Source of the DNA: Lethocerus indicus
Taxonomy: Eukaryota > Arthropoda > Insecta > Hemiptera > Belostomatidae
Reading direction: 5' to 3'
Length of the DNA: 64,000 nucleotides
Assembly (NCBI GenBank): GCA_019843655.1
Contig: JACDQD010000002.1
Span: 18,189,154-18,253,153 of the forward strand
Below are positions 1-11,650 of this stretch, in pieces. How positions within the stretch are numbered: position 1 is the first letter of the stretch; each line of letters opens with the position of its first letter. Under the pieces are notes generated by a model. That model was not told the origin of the DNA and did no database searches. It worked only from the letters and a program-made list of their open reading frames with translations. The translations under genes and the position numbers were made by a program.

Positions 1-775
1 AAACAATAACATATAAGAAACAAATTTAAAAAGTCAACCATTCCAATTAAATGAATACGAGCATCAGCGCGGGCATAACAAGAGAAAAAACCGAACATTC
101 TAAACCACCACCATAATTAAAAAATTCAAGCACCATATTTGTATATACCATATATGTATAGTATAACGTATTGCAAACGACACCACTGTAATTCTAACAG
201 AATGCCACTGACCACTGCGAGAACCAAAAAACTAACTAGTTTAGAACCACAGAAGTGAGAGGAGAAAACTAAAAACATTACCGATTATCACTTTTTTTCA
301 TTTAAAAAAAAAAGAAACCTAAGTTGTCCATTTAAACCCATAAGTTATAATTACACATGAAAAATGTATCAAAGAACATTTGTCTTCTAGTGTGCAACAT
401 GTAATATGCAATTACGGTAAACGGGTAACACGTTTAGAGGATAAACCGTTGAAATCCGCAGGTAGGTATGATATATGAATTGAGATGAATGAGATTTGCA
501 AACTGGGAAGATATTTAGCTAAATTTATTGCCAGCATACATAGGACCCATGGTTATTTCCATACTTCCCTGTAATAAAAAAAATAGTAAAAATTAATTAA
601 ATACACATAATTAAACATACATATTGATTAAATAAACATGAAAACCTGTTATCATTTTTAAATTGATAAACTTAAGGCAGGATATTAGCTTATGGCGGTG
701 ATGAGGAGAACTGAGAACTGGGCACCTCCCGTGTTATCGATCCGCCCCCTCCTGCCCACCCCCCCCCAGGGTGTT

Positions 776-843
<68 letters not shown>

Positions 844-2280
844 CTGTGTGTATGTCGTTGTTTACCAGTCCCTGCCATCTTATTAACTCTTCCGTGCTGG
901 GGCCCAAAAAAAAGTACATCATCGACCCGGCAGGTTAAATATTGGACGTTATTTCACTTTTTAGTTCCATGCCGAATTGTCTTTTTATGAGGTTTGTAGG
1001 AAAAACGTGTATTCATACTAGCATATTAAACATTAATATATAATCTACGTTAATAACTATCTACATTCTCCCGCTTAATAACTGCAGTGGCCGTGCAACG
1101 TGTATTTGGAGGACAACAATTTCATTAATTTATTACTTATTGCCCAAAATTTGGATGATTCGATACACTATTCAATAAATACAGTCTATGTTATAAAGGA
1201 TAGTTCTAAAAGATGATCGACAACTAAAAGAATATGATATTTTCGCAGATCTTGTCTTATTGTCTTTATACATCGGTAATGTCTGGTAAACTCAAATTTT
1301 TTTTCAATATCATTTATTACTTTAAAAAAGGGTTCTTCTTAAAATAAAAAAATAATAATAGATAATAACCTGTAATAAAAAATTACGATTATAAATTAAT
1401 ATAATAATATATATTATATGTATACACGTATATAAGTATGAGTAGTAGGTACCTGTTTATATACATACATATAATATTTATGACCTGCGTAAGGCATGTT
1501 GTCACTCTTGAGATATTTGCCTTCCCTCGCTTGTTTGATCCTGGCCTAGATTTAATATACGCAAGACTGAAGCACTATAATAAAATGGTTTTATTATATG
1601 GACTGAGGCACTATAATAAAATATTTAAGCACGAAAACTTCAATATCATAAATGTGAAAACGAATTCACAAAGTCATGCCTTTCCCAAACCTCAGCAAAA
1701 GGAATCCCGATATCGGTGAGTGAGGTACTAACTTCCAATAAGCCCAACAGACCCCATGACCATTAATCATCACAAAAAAGAAACATTCTTAAAAACTCTT
1801 CTTTAGCTACCAAAAAATGGATAAGAAATAAAGGGAATGAAAATAAACTACCGTATGCACTTTTATACTATTTTATAATAGCTTAAGTGTTAGTATTTCT
1901 AAATTATCGTTTTAATATATGTTTATTCTATTCTTCTGATGCAATAACTGATTTTCATAGCGAAACTTATGTGTTATTTATATATTAATCAGACCTAATA
2001 ACAGATTTCTCGTGCTACGATAAGCACTTGGAATCAATTGGCATACGTGTTATTTTTTTTTATTGTAAAGCACTTAATATTATTCGAAATTGACGATTTG
2101 TTATATTTACAATTTGATTAATAATTAAATATTTCGATAACGAAAATGGTATTGCATCGTCGAATCCACTATAGAGGTTCTTGCAGAATAATAGGCCTAG
2201 ACGTAAGAATTAATAGAACATGTATTTATTTTTTAAAGAAAGGGCTTTTCCTCTAATTTTGAATATCGACTTGGTGTGGG
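1..2280. other. AT-rich stretch without a recognised gene
   Basis: I see no exon with convincing splice borders or family similarity. Open frames are short, and two of them only translate a (TA)n tract. The stretch contains the TG/TA microsatellite at 777-839, listed separately. Confidence 0.5.
777..839. repeat. Compound (TG)n(TA)n microsatellite
   Basis: A short TG run passes into about 25 TA units. The Ile-Tyr open frames on both strands here are translations of the repeat. Confidence 0.95.
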
Positions 2281-2680
2281 ATATGCTATATTGAGAGAGC
2301 GGGGTCTGCTGGCGGCGGGTGACCTACTGGCCCCGTTCTAGCCAGGACGCGCCCCCATTTGCCGCAATTGTTCAACCGCTATTTACATGTTTTTTCTTCT
2401 ACTGCACTGCCCAACAGGCACACTCTTGCATACATTCCAAAGCAGATATCCAACGAAGGAAAAAGGAAACAACGCACTTGTTCAACATTGACCGGCAAAC
2501 GATTGTTTTCCTTTTATTTTACAAATCAATTCATTCTCTCGCGTGTCACTTTTCGCTAAACACCTCGCCGTCTGTCACCGGCTGTGATCAGCTTTCAAAG
2601 ACACTTAAATTTAACATCAGGGACACCGGGTATCATATAGCACGGGCGAAGGATTGCGAAGTTTAGAATAATTAAAACCA
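2281..2680 (+). other. GC-richer island with a 115-codon open frame, not recognised
   Basis: GC content rises at 2295-2360 above the AT-rich surroundings, and a 115-codon frame runs 2319-2666. Its predicted protein resembles nothing I know and shows no domain. It could be a distant promoter or 5' exon, or a transposon scrap. A low-confidence observation. Confidence 0.15.
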
Positions 2681-3071
2681 AGTAGCCATGTAAAAATCGT
2701 AGATTGCATTAATGCGTTAACTGGAAACGGTTAAGAACTATTTAGATGCCTGTCCGCGAGATAACATTAGAAGACAAAGACAGACAATACTATATTTTTT
2801 CGTGCTATAATGAATCCACATTTTTTCACTCATTTTAGAATTATTTTTCTCCCCGTCATTTACTACTAATTATTTTTTTGTTTTGGTCCTACTTGTTATT
2901 TCTTATACTCATATTATTTGTATTTGTATTTTGAATACGTATTTGTTTCTCCACGTTTTGGGTTTAAGCTAAAAAAGTCTAAATTTTGACTACTTCTTTG
3001 CTATATAATAGTAATATAATAGAAATGTGATTACCGCAACATTACTATAAATTTAAAAACCGAAATTATCG

Positions 3072-3077
3072 GTATAT

Positions 3078-3135
<58 letters not shown>
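3072..3135. repeat. (TA)n microsatellite
   Basis: Uninterrupted TA units, directly left of the inverted repeat at 3145-3240. Confidence 0.95.
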
Positions 3136-3138
<3 letters not shown>

Positions 3139-3144
3139 TTGTTG

Positions 3145-3240
3145 TTGTGGCTAACCTGAGGACACAAGCCCCAAACGTCTTACATAAAGCCATAAGTCGC
3201 GCAGCACCATTACTCACATGCGACCTAGGGTTAGCCACAA
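3145..3240. repeat. 12-bp perfect inverted repeat, possible MITE remnant
   Basis: TTGTGGCTAACC at 3145-3156 is the exact reverse complement of GGTTAGCCACAA at 3229-3240, enclosing 72 bp that are less AT-rich than the flanks. The layout would fit a very small terminal-inverted-repeat element next to a TA tract. No clear target-site duplication is visible because the left flank is itself TA repeat. Confidence 0.4.
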
Positions 3241-3594
3241 ACCACACGAGGAAATCCGTACACCATACATCGAAAACAACAAGCCACGAGGCTCAAACCA
3301 CAAGCCACATGTTGCACACTAACTTGTCGCTGCCGCATTAGCCTGCCGCCTATCTTCGCCCATGTTACTGACAAAAATATCGCCTCGAGGCTACCAATAG
3401 GAATATATAATATTTACTGTAAATATTATGACAGCAATAGATTGCAGGAAATCCTGCAATAAACACACGACTACCAAGTCAGAACCACCCTATTTCCGCC
3501 GTAAATTGGCGAGGTAAAATGAATGGCGGTGATCTTACTAAATATTAATTTAATGGTATATGTGAGCCCAGCTCTAAAGATACAAAGCTAGTGC

Positions 3595-3680
3595 CTGGGT
3601 GTATTAATTTTAAGGGTTCGTTGATGCTCATTGTCTCGTGTCCGGACTGTATAATATGGTTGGCGAAGTTGAATTCAAAA
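3595..3680 (-). pseudogene. Penelope-like element GIY-YIG tail fragment
   Basis: Read on the minus strand this encodes a short stretch with the pattern F-A-x-H-I-I-x-S-G-H, typical of the region after the GIY-YIG endonuclease core of Penelope-like retroelements. The DNA aligns with 40,850-40,940 over about 85 bp, including the shared blocks GATTCGTTGATGCTCATTGT (one mismatch) and GGCGAAGTTG. It is cut off directly before the minisatellite at 3705. Only a relic; no intact protein. Confidence 0.5.
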
Positions 3681-3704
3681 AATGTTGTTTTCAAAAATTT
3701 TCAG

Positions 3705-4108
3705 TGGGGCGCTAGCGTCGCGGTGCTTGTGCAACCAACAAACTTTAGTTGAGTGCATCTCTGCGCCACCCTCAGGAGGCGCTAGCGTCGCGGTGTTCGT
3801 GCCAGCAACGAACTTTAGTTGAGTGCATCCCCGCGCCACCCTCAGTGGGGTGCTAGCGTCACGGTGCTCGTGCACCCAACGAACTTTAGTTGAGTGCATC
3901 CCTGCGCCACCCTCAGGAGGCGCTAGCGTCGCGGTGTTCGTGCCAGCAACGAACTTTAGTTGAGTGCATCCCCGCGCCACCCTCAGTGGGGTGCTAGCGT
4001 CGCGGTGCTCGTGCACCCAACGAACTTTAGTTGAGTGCATGCCTGCGCCACCCTCAGGAGGCGCTATCGTCGCCGTGCACGTGCACCCAACGAACTTTGG
4101 TTGAGTCC
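3705..4108. repeat. 70/71-bp minisatellite, six units in alternating A/B order
   Basis: The block GCTAGCGTC (one unit has GCTATCGTC) recurs at 3711, 3781, 3852, 3922, 3993 and 4063, giving periods of 70, 71, 70, 71 and 70. Units alternate between two subtypes, so the higher-order period is 141 bp. Because 141 is divisible by three, a 121-codon minus-strand frame (4040-3675) stays open across the array with a 47-residue repeat; I regard that frame as a by-product. Related units lie at 41,425-41,590. Confidence 0.9.
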
Positions 4109-6900
4109 TAATGAGTTTTATCGGTCCAGTTATAAAGGTGCATATCGACAGACAGAAATAGCGAACGCATATTTGTGAGAGATATATTGATATGAAAATT
4201 ATCGGGTTGGATTTTTAAACTCTGTAACTGTATTGGAGAACGAAACTTTCTTTATTGTAAGTAAAGGTTGGAAACTAATTTTGAAGAATTGTTTTATCTC
4301 TAAAAACTCCGATAAATGTATTAATTAAACTAAACTAAGGTGATACAGATTTCTAACCAGAAATATTAAATAAAAATTGCTTTTTTAAGTAAAAACCTTT
4401 TATGTGGCAGTCAAAGGGAAAGAATGCAACCGTTACGGAACTCGCGTCCGACGCTCCAGCAGTAGTAGGCGGCAAGCGTCACGTCCCACAGTTCTCCGTT
4501 ATTTTTTAGATGATATCGAAACCATCACACTAAAGGTCTCGTTGAGATCTTTAGTTTGACATTACTGAACTTTAATGGCAAATTTCGCACTAGTACCCGA
4601 TTCTCGACATTTTTCTTTTTATAGAAATCGTTACTTCGTAATTTCATTGAAACTTAATAATTCAACAAAAAAATCCAGCTAGGGATGCTGGCTAGTATGG
4701 GATATTTGGATGGCGGGACTGACTGACATGTCTCTGTCTACATGGGCCGCAATCCTCCAGCTAATTGGGGCTCATTAATAGGCGTCCTTGAGCCGCAATA
4801 ACGCTGCCCACGTCGCGCCCGACCTCAACCTGCAATCATTTCAAGTTCTTCTACTACATCATCCAGGTTCTGTATCCTTCTTACAAGTATATTTCAATGC
4901 GACATGACCAACTTATCGAATACATTTTATTTCAAATGCCTGCACTGTTGCAGTTTGATAATAGCTAGACATTTTCTTTACCCGCGATTATTTCGCGGCC
5001 CACTTGCCCAATTACTTGAACTTGGAATTGTTCGATTTTGTTTGTATAAGGTCCGGTACACTCAACGTATGTTACCTCCTATTGATTAGGTATATCAAAT
5101 TACACTCCGGCTCGATATCCTTACTTTCAGTCGGACAGTGAGTGCACACTCAGAACGAGTGGGCCGACCGATGGCCTTGAATATTTCGTACCCAGCTTAG
5201 CTCAAAACAATTTAGCAAGATCACTTTATTCCAGAACCCTAGCATGTTATGTTTTCGAATCTACGAGACACCGTATTAGCATTGGCTAACGAACAGACCA
5301 CACCTGTTGCGTGAAATATTCCTTTCACACAATCCCATTCGAGGGACTATCTTGCGTGGTCCAGAAGGAAATAGACTATTAGCCAATCCAGACGAGATCA
5401 TGCCCAACAACTATAACACCGGACACTTACTTGATGCCTTTCATGATTACAATAATACGTTAGCCAAAGTTTGTGGCGCCAAATAAAAGTATATTTGTTA
5501 GGAACTTTCAAAGCGATTTGCCTCTGATGCGATTTGTTTCTGAGTAGAGAGGTAAAACTGTTTCCTGTAAAATTTAAAGCTATAAGCTAAAGCTAAACAT
5601 CTACACCTTTAGGTGTCAATGACATTTAACAAAGAATGAGGAACTGTGTCCATTCAGTTGAATTTGGTAGGTGAATTACAATCTCTCAGTAGGTGGATGG
5701 CTAAGAGCCACCCAAACTCTGGAAGACCAGCCTTTGAACGTTTCAGCTCCGTGAATCTCTACGACTAATACTGCCACAAGGTAAATGCTACCTATGCTTT
5801 TCTGTTTGCATGGCCTCCAAAGCTATAAACCTGGAAGCCGTCACTAGTCTAAGAACAGGTGCCACAATGTTTCTCGGTGATAAATGGCATAGTTGAAGTC
5901 TTCATGTTAACAAACCAGAAAGCTAGTTACTATTGCCCTGACTAAGTTAGTACTTCTCTTATATTGTAAGATTGAGACTTAACTTCAATCCGACAAGGAA
6001 TTTAATTGTTGACTATAGAGGTTGGTTTTGTTTAATCTTTTGTTTCTACCTTAGGGGAGAATCAACCTTACAGACTCCATAGCTATAAGTTTAATAAATT
6101 TTGGTGGGCGGTATGTTCCGGCTAATATATTCGGAGAATCCATAAAATCCTTTCATGAAAGTTCACAAGGGTGGCAATAAAAAATAAATCCGTAACTATA
6201 GTATAAATTAGCAATCCATAATTAATGCTTGCATTTATATTTTAGGGAACTAACCTTATGTTGTTTTATAATAACTTTAAAATTACAAATTTACGTCATA
6301 ATTGCACGTCAAATTAACTTGCCCGTATTGGTGAGGAATCGTTTAATGATCTCTGTAAGAATCTTCGTAAAATTAAAAGGTCAATAGAGCCATAATATAA
6401 TACATGTCAGCGATTCTTGGGAGCTGCAATAAAACTAGAATCGGATCAACCCATTCCACTCGTCGTAAACCATAAATCACGCACCGTACTCAATGAAAAT
6501 GACATCGAGCCGTAACCCCTAATTATATAAATGCTTACGAGTCGCATTTGTAAGGTGCAAAATTCAATCAGCATGTGACAAAGTAACAAAACAGCGTCCC
6601 ATAAAACTTCTTTACCGGTTAAAAACACCTAAAAAATATTAAGACTTCGCAACAAGAGATTAGTGAAGCATTTTTAAATGCTGCAAGCGAACGTGGTAAC
6701 TGTAAATTGTGTCATATATATCGCATTCATCTCATGCAAGCCGGTAGGTAAGTGTCATAACCTGATCGAGATAGATCCTATCAAGATTAGCGCTATCTCT
6801 CACAATCCCTTGTACGATATACAGTAGACATATCTGGAATGATCACTATGTAACTAATTAATAATAATGGGAAGAGTGTTATTCTATAAAGTATTGCGAT
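4109..6900. other. Intergenic, no recognised gene; one decayed open frame
   Basis: No gene with splice support was found. Between about 5,282 and 5,486 (+) a 67-codon frame follows an in-frame TAG and ends in TAA; its composition looks protein-like (charged, few repeats), but I do not recognise it. It may belong to an old mobile element or be chance. Confidence 0.25.
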
Positions 6901-6989
6901 ATATTAGTCGGGCAATGAGGTCTTTTCCTGTCGCCTAAGATAGGGGGAGTCGGTTTCAGAGAAATTAGATTGGGCTAGTGTTAATAAGA

Positions 6990-7168
6990 AGAGGAGGCGA
7001 GCGGTGCCGCTGGAGGGATCGACCGGACGAGCAGCGGCGGGCGTGCTGGCGCGGTGTGGCGTGTGGCGGTGCGTGCGCTCGCCCGTGCTCGGCGGTGCTC
7101 GGCCCGCTCGGCCTCAGTCACTCGCCACCGTTCCTCCGGTCACCTCGCGCTCGTACCCTCCCCCCGCC
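6990..7168 (+). promoter_or_regulatory. GC-rich CpG-dense promoter/5'UTR of the MADF-BESS gene
   Basis: About 180 bp of strongly GC-rich, CpG-dense sequence ends at the ATG at 7169, in sharp contrast with the AT-rich flanks. The ATG sits in a good context (CCCGCCATGG). The in-frame open sequence upstream of 7169 is probably 5'UTR. Confidence 0.5.
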
Positions 7169-8144
7169 ATGGAGTGGACCGACGAGTCGATCCTGGCGTT
7201 CATTAAAGAGTACAAGGATCGGCCCGTCCTCTGGGACACGAACGACGAGCATTACAAGCTAACTTCGCGCAAGATCGAGGCTTGGAACCGGATCTCGGCC
7301 ATCCTCGATGTAAGTGTGGCCGAACTAAAGAGAAAGATGAACTCGCTACTCGCCTCGTACAGGCGCGAGCGACAGAAGGCCGTCCTGGAGGCGCTCAAAA
7401 CGGGAGGCTCTCCGGACGCCTACCATTCGACCTGGTTCGCCTACAAGAACTTCGATTTCCTCAAGGACAAATACCAACCCAAGCCACCCAGGAACATCCT
7501 AGAGGTACAGTTTTGCGTTTACGTAGTGTGGCGGGCGCCGGGCCCCGCTGAGTCTCCGCTCTGTGCGGTGTCTAGGCGGCCGTGGCTCTGCCTAGCGGAG
7601 GCTCTCGCCACTAAGCACGGATCGTTCATCCGTGAACCAATCGACGAACCCTTGTAGGCACTCCGTTCTGCTATCACTTCCAACGGCACTGTCTCGACAT
7701 TCTATCTACTATGATTCTTTAGAATCGATACCTTGACTACATTATACTATTAGAATGTTTTACTCTGCTAAGTCAACTACATATGGAGGGATTGAAACAT
7801 GCTAAATCGATCGATTCTGAATTTTTCAGAAAGAAAGTTTCATAAACGAATTGTTCCAGAGACGTACGTGTTTGATGTAAAGGGTACAGGTAGTGGGGGT
7901 CTCTGTCGAGTCCTTTACCTCCATTTATGGCTTTATCTCAATATCTGATCTGTTCCTTGTAACGAACCTGACAACTCAATTTAGATGGAAAGGAGAAAAG
8001 TATCGGACAAATTGAAATGAAACTTGTTTCTAGGTGGAAATATTTTGCTTGGATATTGGTTATTGTCCTATTTCAAAGAAAAGTGAAGAGAAAAACGTCG
8101 ATCAGAAGAAGCACAGGGTTAGGTAGGGGGTTGCCTTACTCCCC

Positions 8145-8241
<97 letters not shown>

Positions 8242-9826
8242 GTGTGTATTTTTTTGTAAAGTAAATATCACCCTCTGTTGTATATTTACCGAAACAGAAT
8301 TGTAACTGTCGCTATATTTGTGACTGATTTTCGCTTGTTGACTTTGTTGTCACAGGGTAACTGGATGATAAAAACCTAACTTCAGTAAATGCATATTTAC
8401 GTCTAGTTACTTGAGATATTGCCATGTTGTTATTTCAACATAACAGGAGGCAATGCCTCCTGACCCTGTACGCTAAGACAAAACCTCCCCTCCCCCATAT
8501 CTATTTACTGCCATCCCCCTGTCCTTTACACTTAATTAAACCGTTATTAATTCGTTGATTATTTATTAAAAATTACTTTTAATAAAGAAGAAAGTCAGTA
8601 GTATTTCTCGAGTATTTAAAATGAACACAAACAATGGCGGAAATGCTTAGTAAATCTTCGAAAAATGTTTAAAATAGGAATTGGGACTAGGAAAGCAGTG
8701 ATTATGTTACGTAACATGTAGAAGATTGTTACATATATTTACATTGTTCAGGAACATGTATTTGTCTTCCACTTTTATATTCCTACTGATTATTGATATT
8801 TATAATTACTATATGTTTTCGTTGAAATTTCCTATTGAAAACCGGTCTAACAAAAGACCACACCAGCGAAAGGAAACAGAAGAACACGAAATGTACGGTT
8901 TAAAATTAGCATTGCAATTTATAGAGCCATATGAAGTACGTTATTGATCAACGCATTATTGATTTATCAGCTTTGGAGAATTGGAATGATCTTTTCAGCC
9001 AGCAGGCTCCTGTGTTGGGATTTAGTTTGGAGAAAAGATATAGTTGTTACCTCTTCATGAAACTATTTCATAGGATCCATTTTGTGCGTTTTTCTTTACT
9101 TCTTTAATGTCCTCTAATAGTTGTCACTCAAAAAAACAGTCGTCAGTAACGTATTTCTGTAAAGTGCGAATCTAAAGCTGTTAACTCTTCAATTCCAAAA
9201 ACGTTGATGAACATTATTCTTTATGACGACATTTCTAATATAAAGTTCACTCATAGTTAAAAATTCGCATTCCGCGTCCAGTTCATATTTTTAAATGAAA
9301 CAAGCAAGATCCCTAGTTAAAAGGAAACCATCAATAAGTAGTGAAATATTTGCAGGTATCATATCGTAATCGAAGCGGCGAAGATGATGCCAGACTTAAT
9401 GAAGAAGATGCGGAAAGTTTTGAGTACGATATGGGAGTAATGCAGGTGGGGCATGACGAATCGTCACGCGAACAGGATCGGGAGCCGGGCGAGGACTCGG
9501 AGGATACGGCCGCCCATTACAGTCACCATCGGCCCTCTCACCTATACAGGAAGAGAGCCAGAAGTTGGTGGGAGGAACCGGGGGAGCATTACCTGTCCCC
9601 GAGGAGGGACGAGTTCGACGCTTATGGTGAGTACATCGGGGCCAAATTGCGCCAGCTGGACAGACGCTCGGCCTCCTACGTCCAAAAGGCCATCAGCGAC
9701 ATACTCTACGAGGCCGATATGGGCAGCCTCGTCAGCTCCAACTCAGCCCACTGGGACACCACCCACATCCAACTTCCTCACCATTCACCGACACCAATCA
9801 ACAACAAATCTCCGTCTGACAAGTGA
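7169..9826 (+). CDS. MADF-BESS domain transcription regulator, two exons
   Basis: Exons 7169-7504 and 9356-9826, phase 0 (GAG/gtacag; tgcag/GTA), 268 residues. Residues 9-105 form a MADF (Myb/SANT-like) domain: an early helix with FIKEY, then PVLWD, KIEAWNRIS and a third helix with LKRKMNSL..YRRERQK, followed by W-FAY. A Glu/Asp-rich linker comes next. Residues 199-236 (FDAYGEYIGAKLRQL...YVQKAISDILYEAD) fit a BESS-type C-terminal interaction motif. Family members bind DNA through MADF and other proteins through BESS, and act in the nucleus. The 1.85-kb intron holds a long (TA)n tract and a repeat copy at 8836-8900. A polyA signal AATAAA lies 20 bp after the stop. The DNA target cannot be predicted. 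Confidence 0.85.
8146..8238. repeat. (TA)n microsatellite, longest in the window
   Basis: About 46 uninterrupted TA units within the MADF-BESS intron. Confidence 0.95.
8834..8900 (+). repeat. Interspersed repeat copy shared with 41,664-41,722
   Basis: Shares the blocks ACCGG(T/C)CTA(A/G)CAAAAGACCA and CCAGCGA(A/G)AGG, then ACGAAAT and TACGGT, with the region at 41.67 kb. A shorter match (AGGACCAAACCAGCGAG) occurs at 46,337. The segment GGTCT-AACAAA-AGACC can fold as a 5-bp hairpin. Probably part of a retroelement. Confidence 0.6.
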
Positions 9827-9846
9827 CAAACAGCCGCAAAAATGAG

Positions 9847-10198
9847 AAATAAACATGTACAATGTTGTGAGACAATACTGCGGTAGTAATGTACCCCTTT
9901 CAGGGTGCCTTCAGCATTACCTCCGCCAATGGAAATACGATTTGCTAATAGCGTGTGAGCTTTCGGGACTAAACGTGTTTTGTGAACCATTGTGGCCGGT
10001 AGCCAGAATATAGTCAGAGAGGCATCTGAACTAGAAGACCGTAGGCAGCTGACATACTGAGTATATCGCTGTGCCTATTGGTTTTTATGCTGTAAGCTCA
10101 TGCTTAAGTGCTATTTCACACTAAAGACTACGTATGCCCAGAGTGAAGGGTAGAAAAACTCTACAATACTCCTATTATCCTATGTGTGTTTGTGTATA

Positions 10199-10249
<51 letters not shown>

Positions 10250-11070
10250 TATGTTCTAGGACTATGGGCAGCATAACTGATTTGCCTCAATATCTTATTG
10301 ACTCTTGTATGCCTTGATTTTGTAAGTGGCACTTGTACAATTGTAAATAATAATAAAATTTGTAAGATTATTTTGTTATTATACTGTTAGCTCTGTAAGC
10401 TGACCATTTTGGTGTGCGGCTCCTGTCAGGTATCGACCCACCGCATCCCCTCTCCCCTCTACACCCTCTCTTACTCTCTCTACCGGATGTGCCCTATATT
10501 AAACACGCTACTGTTAAAACTATTAGTAATACTTCTGTACTAATAAGTCTAGAATTGGAAGTTTTCAATCAGTTTCAGTTTGAATGCGAGTGCACTTCAC
10601 TTTCACTTGGAATCACTTCCCACCAGTACATTTGTAGTATCGTGTAAATACTTCTCACCATCATTTGTTGTTACCTGCAACACAACTACCAATTTTTTTA
10701 TTTTGAAACAACAATTAGAATTATTTTCCATTAAATATTTGAAAGTGAATAATTTTTATAATATATAACATTTTTATACATATATATTATGTGCTTGTTC
10801 ATACTCAAATATTTAGGATACTAAAAGCATAACTAAAATTAACTAAATATAACTAAAATAATAATTTTTCGACATTCATCATGTTGTCACAGGCGAACAA
10901 TACTCTGATTTAGATATTTCTTAGATGATATTCAAGATACTGTATATTTGCGTATAAAATAAATGAATGTATATAACCATATATTTACTAATATATTTAC
11001 TAATGTGTGTATCCACAAGTATATTTTGTGTACCTGTGAGGAATGTGTGCTGGGGTAATTAACTGCAAGG
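9847..11070. other. 3' flank and intergenic sequence
   Basis: Begins with the AATAAA of the MADF-BESS gene. Holds a (TA)n tract at about 10,195-10,246. A pyrimidine-rich stretch at 10,440-10,490 has no recognised coding content. Confidence 0.5.
10195..10246. repeat. (TA)n microsatellite
   Basis: Preceded by a short TG-rich stretch, as at 777. Confidence 0.95.
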
Positions 11071-11089
11071 AGGGACCTCGGTGGCTCAG

Positions 11090-11650
11090 GAGCTACCATA
11101 AGTAAATTGGAATTGTGGAAAACAAAAACAAACCGAAGCATGTCTCTTTACAAACCCGGAAACGACAAGAAACAAACCGACTCCGAATCCGGTACCCAGA
11201 CGTGCCCCTAAAGATATCGGTTAAGTACCAGGGACTACCCCCAGATGAAAAACTGTAAACCAGCAGGCCAAAATCAAAATAGGGAGACTGTATAATCTTT
11301 TCAAGTTCATGATACACAACGCGAGGTCGAAAGTGACCTTCTACAAAAAAATCATTAGGCCCTCCCTACTTTACGCCTGTCCTGCTTGGAGAAACGTAGC
11401 CAATACCCGTTGGAAAAAACCTACAAGTTACACACAACAAATGCCTCCGTATTGTCCCCGACATAACCCCAAGACCACGAACGGACCACGTCACGACCTA
11501 TCTCAGACACGCCAACTGACCGGCATAATAGACAAAATAAGAATACAACACAGGGACAAACTCCTAAGCCACCCCAATCCCCTTAAGTTACCCCAAAATC
11601 CCACTGGTTGGGAAAAACGAACCGCAAGGAGGAGGGGTCCTCATGCCTAG
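11090..11650 (+). pseudogene. Non-LTR (jockey-like) retrotransposon relic, end of reverse transcriptase ORF
   Basis: Frame 11,309-11,650 contains K-IIRPSLLYACPAW, matching the post-catalytic segment of jockey-clade reverse transcriptases where a thumb region reads roughly IRP-L-YA-PVW, followed by a degraded query of the KLQ-Q-NKCLR block. The frame then shifts, and the upstream part (11,100-11,300) keeps family-like residues only in pieces across several frames with stops. It is a dead 5'-truncated copy. No protein reconstruction was attempted. Confidence 0.65.

Noticed and set aside
692..886. Open frames made of alternating Ile-Tyr on both strands (also at 3,053, 8,017, 25,543 and 42,360)
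   Set aside because: They are translations of (TA)n microsatellites.
3675..4040. 121-codon minus-strand frame with 47-residue repeats
   Set aside because: It exists because the minisatellite dimer is 141 bp; no start context, splice sites or known repeat protein.
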